Positions 60,201 through 61,409 of a DNA stretch of 61,409 nucleotides are shown here, in pieces (position 1 is the first letter of the stretch; each line of letters starts with the position of its first letter). The DNA comes from Gallibacterium salpingitidis (GTDB lineage Bacteria > Pseudomonadota > Gammaproteobacteria > Enterobacterales > Pasteurellaceae). Both the position numbers and the translations under genes were made by a program. The DNA lies in the NCBI RefSeq assembly GCF_001678495.1, contig NZ_JTJL01000002.1, positions 1 to 61,409 of the forward strand, in the 5' to 3' direction. The notes below the pieces were generated by a model that searched no databases, was not told where the DNA came from, and saw only the letters and a program-made list of their open reading frames with translations.

Positions 60201-61409
60201 TGTAAAAGTCATATTCATTATTGTCTGATATCGGTTTATAACCAACACCAAGTCCTTTTCCATCCTTATCCCCATGAATCAAAATACGGTTATTTTGTGC
60301 TTCAAGATTCACTTCACCCTTAGCCCAAGAAAATACACCACGTATAAAAGTACTATTCTTATCTAACTCTTCTTGTGTTGTAGGAATAGCAACATTCAAT
60401 TTACCATTATATTGGATAATATTATCTTGCGCTGCACTGAGATTCACTTTACCTTGTAGATCTCCCCACACTAATTCAAATCTTCTATTTTCACCCAAAT
60501 TACTAGTAATCGCTAAATTATTACTTCCTGATGCAGCTTGTAACAAAACATCTGTATTATTATCTCCTCCGCTATAGATGAGTGATTGATAGCTAGCATT
60601 TGGTGCATAGATAGAAATTTCATTATTTTTTGCTTTCATATCAACACGAGCATTCGCATTAACAATTCCCTGTACTGCCCATACATTACCTTGTAATTCT
60701 GTAGGTTGAATTGTTGTATCACCAATATTAATTTTATTATTCCCATTTTCCGCTGATAACAATACTGAACTTCCTTGTATAGATTCAATAGCTGTCTGAC
60801 TACCATAATCTTGATTAGTATTCGTAGTTAGTATTGTTAAAAAGTTATCACTTTCCATTGCACGTAATTCTATTGAGAATTGATCATTTATTGATTTTTC
60901 ATTTGCAAAAATAAGGTATTTGTTTAGAGCATTAAATGTGTCTATAGAAATTTCATTACGTTCTGCTTTCATCCTAATATTAGAACCATAAATTCCAGTT
61001 ACATCTATCATTATTTGACTAGGTGATTGATCTTCATTACTAATTTTTATACTGTTTTTACCTTCCTCTGACCATAACGACACTTGAGCTTTTCTGCGTG
61101 AAAAAATCCCATAAAAATAGCTAGGAGCACCTACTTGTCCTTTTTTTGCTTGACTTTCCAAATTAATAGATTGTTTAGCTTTTAACTGAATAATTACGCC
61201 CTCACCATAAATATATTCAGGATCTAAAATTCCTTGAGTTTGACTGTGAACCAAAACATTTTTATCTTGCGTACTTCCATTTATTGCTTGAATACCTCCA
61301 GAAGTAAAACGGATTTGATCTCTTGCAATGATAGAAATATTGGTATCATCTCCCCAAGCATCTAATTCAATGTATGGAATTGTGACTCCATCAGCAGATT
61401 CATTAATAC
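57283..61409 (-). CDS. Type V autotransporter, 5' end beyond the window
   Basis: The frame is open to the right edge of the window, at least 1374 codons, so the signal peptide and true start are missing; a TTG at 61254 is internal. The visible passenger (about 61409-58300) is rich in Asn, Ser and Gly. It repeats a degenerate L-x-A-x(3,5)-N-x-I-x-I pattern, as in KAKNNEISIYA, EAQNNRILIHG and SAENGNNKINIG, typical of a beta-helix. The C-terminal 270 residues or so (from about 58110) are a 12-strand autotransporter barrel, starting near GAWIRGTHTRLEQDDRF and ending LSASWQFK. Secreted through its own barrel, it could be an adhesin or enzyme; no protease triad was seen in this part. Confidence 0.88.
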   Translation of the reverse strand, partial: INESADGVTIPYIELDAWGDDTNISIIARDQIRFTSGGIQAINGSTQDKNVLVHSQTQGILDPEYIYGEGVIIQLKAKQSINLESQAKKGQVGAPSYFYGIFSRRKAQVSLWSEEGKNSIKISNEDQSPSQIMIDVTGIYGSNIRMKAERNEISIDTFNALNKYLIFANEKSINDQFSIELRAMESDNFLTILTTNTNQDYGSQTAIESIQGSSVLLSAENGNNKINIGDTTIQPTELQGNVWAVQGIVNANARVDMKAKNNEISIYAPNASYQSLIYSGGDNNTDVLLQAASGSNNLAITSNLGENRRFELVWGDLQGKVNLSAAQDNIIQYNGKLNVAIPTTQEELDKNSTFIRGVFSWAKGEVNLEAQNNRILIHGDKDGKGLGVGYKPISDNNEYDFYTHGLFASNVKEEGYKPEDEGISKISLTASNGNNVVDINIRSHGEISGITAQHQGEITLSATDENQIRVINPERDTPLMDLHAKDRVNDVGELMSGDRTYRMGIYSSADSKVVLQAARNFIEIGGNPLLQTAIGVDGNATADIIAENGTNTVTVNNAVLGSTGLLVLRSAIYSQIETPNTTLKLTATKGNNIIQMQGDNADIAVVENSEVLKKTSDYLDKFGSAALYVREEGSTATLTAKNNLLLHTIPTETGAFRHYGAYVEDKGKATLIAQEINQVSGADTGAYAALEGKIDFTGRNNLLSAKKFGVIAQDKGQVSLLGEITNQVTDAEVGLSAGGEGVVKMQAPHNLLKASQIAAKSVTQGQITVDGEYSIEAPVAAMALSGGQIDFNYHKASHITGDMLASDKGQIAVKSSGSTLFMEGDSEAVNGGVIQLDLTPRSTLVGRLDNFNAYGTAAHQTLFPFVRYTPAETQAQSAGRIHLFLDNDALWKMTGQSWVSEVGGTGTVDINSQDEGRALHIDKLAGANRFLMRLNKDGVHSDMLYIKEGTAAAQDVVIKNEREVLDSMDYGERLRFATVQSSQNEFVAGKVYSDGGRLMEQALKVEYSAQESDPDNREAYNLAFNGGEAMSKEKPGDSYAKATYGGEGSQNVYLVKYKTNTPSRNSQDIGRIEDAAARYGFILDTYTKREGERAYSLNDIKEGAWIRGTHTRLEQDDRFRLNSNDYEIGYDKFRKNEAEKKQKWGLSFTYGYAKHNIEDMLFKGRIEKYLLSLYNTNQRNNEEGDNSYYNDNVLRVGLLRNKYQSIMNNGELWGSGRYKNYLFTASTEHGYRKFMDDEKRWYMVLQAQLQFAYLTGANYRTSNDIDVKLRHAKSLIGRVGVDIVRLLDESGDNRLYAKGNIMHEFLGKHRFNASDRTGDYQASWNTRGTWYAVGVGYNAHVSEKTHVFIDAEKEFGHGRAGSYNIRLSASWQFK

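Noticed and set aside
57283..61254. Reading the autotransporter as a complete 1323-residue protein starting at 61254
   Set aside because: That start is a TTG without ribosome site, there is no signal peptide, and the frame stays open to the window edge.

Overview
The window is a continuous piece of a bacterial chromosome, AT-rich and densely coded, from a member of the Pasteurellaceae (Gammaproteobacteria). The evidence is gene content and order: pheS-pheT-ihfA-nlpC, a glycogen cluster glgB-glgX-glgC-glgA-glgP, mukF-mukE-mukB, mltA next to tcdA, and mfd next to rlmKL. The two 9-base DNA uptake signal cores known in this family are almost absent by eye: one exact copy of the Haemophilus type (25688-25696) and none of the Actinobacillus type. 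That fits a lineage with weak uptake-signal enrichment, such as Gallibacterium. The genus is an inference.

Layout. 1-6.2 kb (- strand): NlpC/P60 lipoprotein, ihfA, pheT, pheS with a Phe-rich leader peptide and attenuator, an RluA-type pseudouridine synthase and a YajO-like aldo/keto reductase. 6.5-8.4 kb (+): a DUF3861-like protein and the cystine/dicarboxylate-type symporter tcyP. 8.4-20.6 kb (-): glycogen metabolism, in which 4-alpha-glucanotransferase (MalQ) and branching enzyme (GlgB) form one 1516-residue reading frame with a Lys/Thr-rich tail, followed by glgX, glgC, glgA and a separately promoted glgP. 21-22.6 kb (+): a hipBA-type module. 22.6-25.1 kb (-): cysteine hydrolase, a secreted TPR/DUF218 protein behind a near-consensus CRP site, and a GNAT acetyltransferase. 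25.2-28.9 kb (+): codB-codA followed by a NUDIX protein and a MazG-like pyrophosphohydrolase, ending at a hairpin. 28.9-30.9 kb (-): AT-rich segment with an AlkD-like HEAT protein and an MFS transporter. 31-37.6 kb (-): mukFEB. 37.8-39.9 kb (+): ttcA and a zeta-toxin pair. 39.9-42.2 kb (-): serS-cmoB. 42.3-43.9 kb (-): second hipBA-type module. 44-51.4 kb (-): mfd, rlmKL, tcdA, mltA. 51.7 kb: initiator tRNA-Met. 51.9-52.6 kb (+): His-rich CDF cation transporter lacking the usual C-terminal domain. 52.6-56.4 kb (-): Fic/VbhA-like pair, histidine phosphatase, grxD, and a LemA/TPM cluster. 56.7-57.2 kb (+): YefM/RelE-type pair. 57.3 kb to the right edge (-): an autotransporter open past the window end.

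The housekeeping part covers translation (pheST, serS, ttcA, cmoB, rlmKL, tcdA, tRNA-fMet), chromosome organisation and repair (ihfA, mukFEB, mfd) and storage polysaccharide turnover. Five toxin-antitoxin-like modules are spread between these core genes. No insertion sequence, integrase, prophage or CRISPR array was seen. The most unusual points are the MalQ-GlgB fusion with a retained internal start, the Phe attenuator, the class II-positioned CRP site, the zeta-like kinase with an altered P-loop, the cytosine salvage/nucleotide-sanitising operon, and the His-repeat CDF transporter.
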